Shown piece by piece: positions 63,201-64,000 of a DNA stretch of 64,000 nucleotides. The translations under genes and the position numbers were made by a program. Source of the DNA: Panorpa germanica (Eukaryota; Arthropoda; Insecta; Mecoptera; Panorpidae); assembly GCA_963678705.1 (NCBI GenBank), contig OY783209.1:4030001-4094000 (forward strand), read 5' to 3'. Position 1 is the first letter of the stretch. Each line of letters opens with the position of its first letter. Below the pieces are notes generated by a model. That model made no database searches, was not told the origin of the DNA, and saw nothing but the letters and a program-made list of their open reading frames with translations.

Positions 63201-63588
63201 AGATTGCTACCAAATTTCAGATTGATCCAAAGGTTAATTTTTATTTGATATCCATTTGTATTAAACGTGTAGTAAACGTGATTTTCGATACAATAGAGAA
63301 AGAGCAATATGGAAACCTTCCCTATTTACTTTTAAAATACAATTATAGAAAGACCAGACCTCAAAAAATGCAGTTGATGGGATCAGTTTATGGGAAAAGA
63401 ATGCTTACGAACAAAGTATTAGTTTAATTATATAAAAGAAACTTTTTAAACTTACACAAAGCTCATATCAACCATAAATGTCTTCATAGTCAAAGAAAAT
63501 TCCACATTCTTTGCACAAAACTCCAAAGCTGTTGCGTTGAAACCGTAGCTGTCACTTAATTCCGGCGCAAGCAATTGAGCCCCAATTT
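42593..63588 (-). CDS. Vps13: VPS13A/C-type bridge-like lipid transfer protein, C-terminal 40 exons, 5' end outside window
   Basis: VPS13 proteins form long hydrophobic bridges that carry lipids between organelles at membrane contact sites. About 2,326 residues plus stop are visible. Exons (high to low): 63588-63456, 63081-62979, 62907-62791, 62075-61949, 61857-61619, 61416-61258, 60640-60416, 59965-59750, 58247-58154, 57905-57715, 57237-56976, 56321-56017, 55659-55437, 55274-55134, 55053-54875, 54813-54676, 54615-54496, 54188-54089, 53754-53558, 53408-53244, 53170-52895, 52410-52192, 52014-51820, 51497-51294, 51091-50954, 49913-49770, 49024-48876, 48480-48352, 48197-47982, 47507-47342, 47263-47050, 46434-46259, 46183-45954, 45708-45513, 44618-44510, 44440-44316, 44104-43935, 43861-43609, 42917-42729, 42643-42593. 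Phases agree throughout. The middle exons carry the VPS13 adaptor-binding repeats with their Asn turns (WMVNKTG, IIINETK, IINNTDM). Then comes the ATG2-like C-terminal block ([44 protein letters not shown]), then DRLRPPRLF and a PH-like end. This order and the C-terminal matches fit the A/C type, not B or D. Exon 57905-57715 is less certain. Confidence 0.93.
42955..43475 (+). mobile_element. purine-rich retroelement relic in the Vps13 second-last intron
   Basis: About 520 bases with almost unbroken gaagaag/ggaaag composition on plus, between exons 42917-42729 and 43861-43609. It has the same look as 2375-2770 and 60705-61030. No tail recognised. Confidence 0.4.
46525..46930. repeat. 406-bp element with about 38-bp terminal inverted repeats in a Vps13 intron
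   Basis: The left end reads AGAGCCACCAGACTTCACTT and continues TATTTTCTGATGAATAAAA. The right end is its reverse complement with about two mismatches. The interior is non-coding. It looks like a MITE inserted between exons 47263-47050 and 46434-46259. Confidence 0.7.
49565..49740 (+). repeat. dispersed repeat fragment in a Vps13 intron
   Basis: Shares CAATTTAAAAATGGAATTAA and GACGTCGCTTTGCGAC with 11035-11175 and the first part with 54355-54460. Non-coding; family unknown. Confidence 0.45.
52522..52870 (+). repeat. TIR repeat family, left-hand partial copy in a Vps13 intron
   Basis: Begins GGGCTTGTGTCCTCATTTTT and tracks the 34918 copy for about 350 bp, ending just before the donor of exon 53170-52895. 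The right TIR is missing. Confidence 0.7.
54215..54284. repeat. (AT)35 microsatellite
   Basis: Seventy bases of uninterrupted AT dinucleotides in a Vps13 intron. Its length may differ between individuals or be compressed in assembly. Confidence 0.95.
54355..54460 (+). repeat. dispersed repeat fragment
   Basis: Carries TTTTAATTTAAAAATGGAAT and a degraded tail (gctcgttttgcaaaag). Same family as 49565-49740. Confidence 0.4.
59404..59726 (+). mobile_element. non-LTR retrotransposon 3' end or SINE
   Basis: The string ACTAGCTGTCCCGGCCACGC, later GTTAAGTAGTTTAGGAGTCC, then GACACGTAATTTATATATAT, is the layout I know from the 3' ends of RTE-like LINEs and derived SINEs common in insect genomes. No reverse transcriptase is present, so it is 5'-truncated. 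It lies in the Vps13 intron between exons 59965-59750 and 58247-58154. Confidence 0.65.
60705..61030 (+). mobile_element. purine-rich retroelement relic with 3' tail (forward)
   Basis: A purine-rich charged segment is followed by GTAAAGCCGAAAGGCACAC and an AT-rich end. The reverse of this tail ends the copy at 11555-12235, showing that the two belong to one family. Inserted in the Vps13 intron between exons 61416-61258 and 60640-60416. Confidence 0.55.
62405..62555 (-). repeat. TIR repeat family, partial copy (reverse)
   Basis: Starts AGGCTTGTGTCCTATGTCTT and matches the first 150 bp of the reversed 3412-4050 copy, then stops. In a Vps13 intron. Confidence 0.65.
63130..63430 (+). other. unrecognised frame in a Vps13 intron, possible transposon piece
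   Basis: An 87-codon plus frame (63164-63427) begins near AAGGTGGATCAATAAGTAAT, which loosely resembles the outer end of mariner-like elements. The translation has no transposase motif I recognise, and no matching right end is seen. Confidence 0.25.
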
Positions 63589-64000
63589 CTGTTTCATTTA
63601 TTATCAGTCAATTTTATTATTTCTTAAATTACTTCAATCTACTGGTACTGTAGTTCAGAACAATTAGCCAAAAATATGCTGAAATGCTCATAATAATTTA
63701 GTTTAATGGTTCTTTTTGTTTTTCTTGTTTATTTCAACGATCTTAATTAGTAAACGTAGATACGAGATTATAGCAGACTTCTTAATAAGTCTTTAGAACG
63801 TCAAAACAAAGGTCTATCCAAAATTTCAGCTCTCTATCATTTATTTGAAAATTTACGCTATAGCTATAAGAAATCGTTAAGGTAAGGTGCAACTTAAATA
63901 TGCGACATCCAACATTTGTTGTAAAAAATTAAAAAAATAATATTTCCGCCGCGAAAAGACATAATATTTTCAATTTCAATTCTATCGCTAATTAATATAT
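63589..64000. other. Vps13 intron running off the window
   Basis: AT-rich sequence upstream of the acceptor at 63589-63590 (minus). No further exon is seen. Confidence 0.5.

Noticed and set aside
1-64000. tRNA genes, CRISPR arrays, viral genes
   Set aside because: None could be recognised by eye; small tRNAs could still be missed without a covariance search.

Overview
The window is animal nuclear DNA, almost certainly from an insect. It is AT-rich, has short GT-AG introns and many transposon relics, and carries a Tret1-type trehalose/sugar transporter, a clustered alpha-tubulin family and a VPS13A/C-type gene. Charged purine-rich retroelement relics with a shared 3' tail make me lean weakly to Hymenoptera, but the order is not settled by anything I can see. 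There are no bacterial operons, CRISPR arrays or confidently recognised RNA genes.

Layout. (1) 516-2989, minus: a complete 8-exon Tret1-like transporter of 478 aa. (2) About 3-20.7 kb: gene-poor sequence with a TIR repeat family, a probable solo LTR at 9090-9500, a 583-bp foldback element at 13693-14275, another inverted repeat at 7841-8023 and decayed purine-rich retroelements. (3) 20.9-42.0 kb: nine alpha-tubulin loci, here called A to I, plus one short tubulin fragment. A and C are on minus and the rest on plus. All share one structure: a first coding exon that is only ATG (ATG GCG in A and D), a 217-229 bp second exon, and a third exon of about 1.12 kb. Eight look intact (448-450 aa). E is broken by a 19-nt net insertion. 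(4) 42593-63588, minus: the C-terminal part of a Vps13 gene, 40 exons and about 2,326 residues, with its 5' end beyond the right edge.

The tubulin array is the notable part. All nine copies share residues not found in ordinary alpha-tubulins (for example Phe at the usual Trp388 position), so they look like one lineage-specific radiation. None ends in the usual Tyr and none begins MREC. A, D and I form a divergent subgroup without Lys40; D and I have C-x-V-C tails. Seven of the nine have CCAAT boxes about 170-240 nt upstream of the ATG, usually paired 22-29 nt apart. A, D and I share a second G-rich element nearer the start. E to H share long near-identical coding blocks while their introns and flanks differ, which suggests gene conversion. 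A specialised role such as the germ line is inference only.

The exon structures of Tret1-like, the tubulins and Vps13 were assembled by hand from splice sites, with reading phase checked across each junction. Boundaries should be right to within a base or two.
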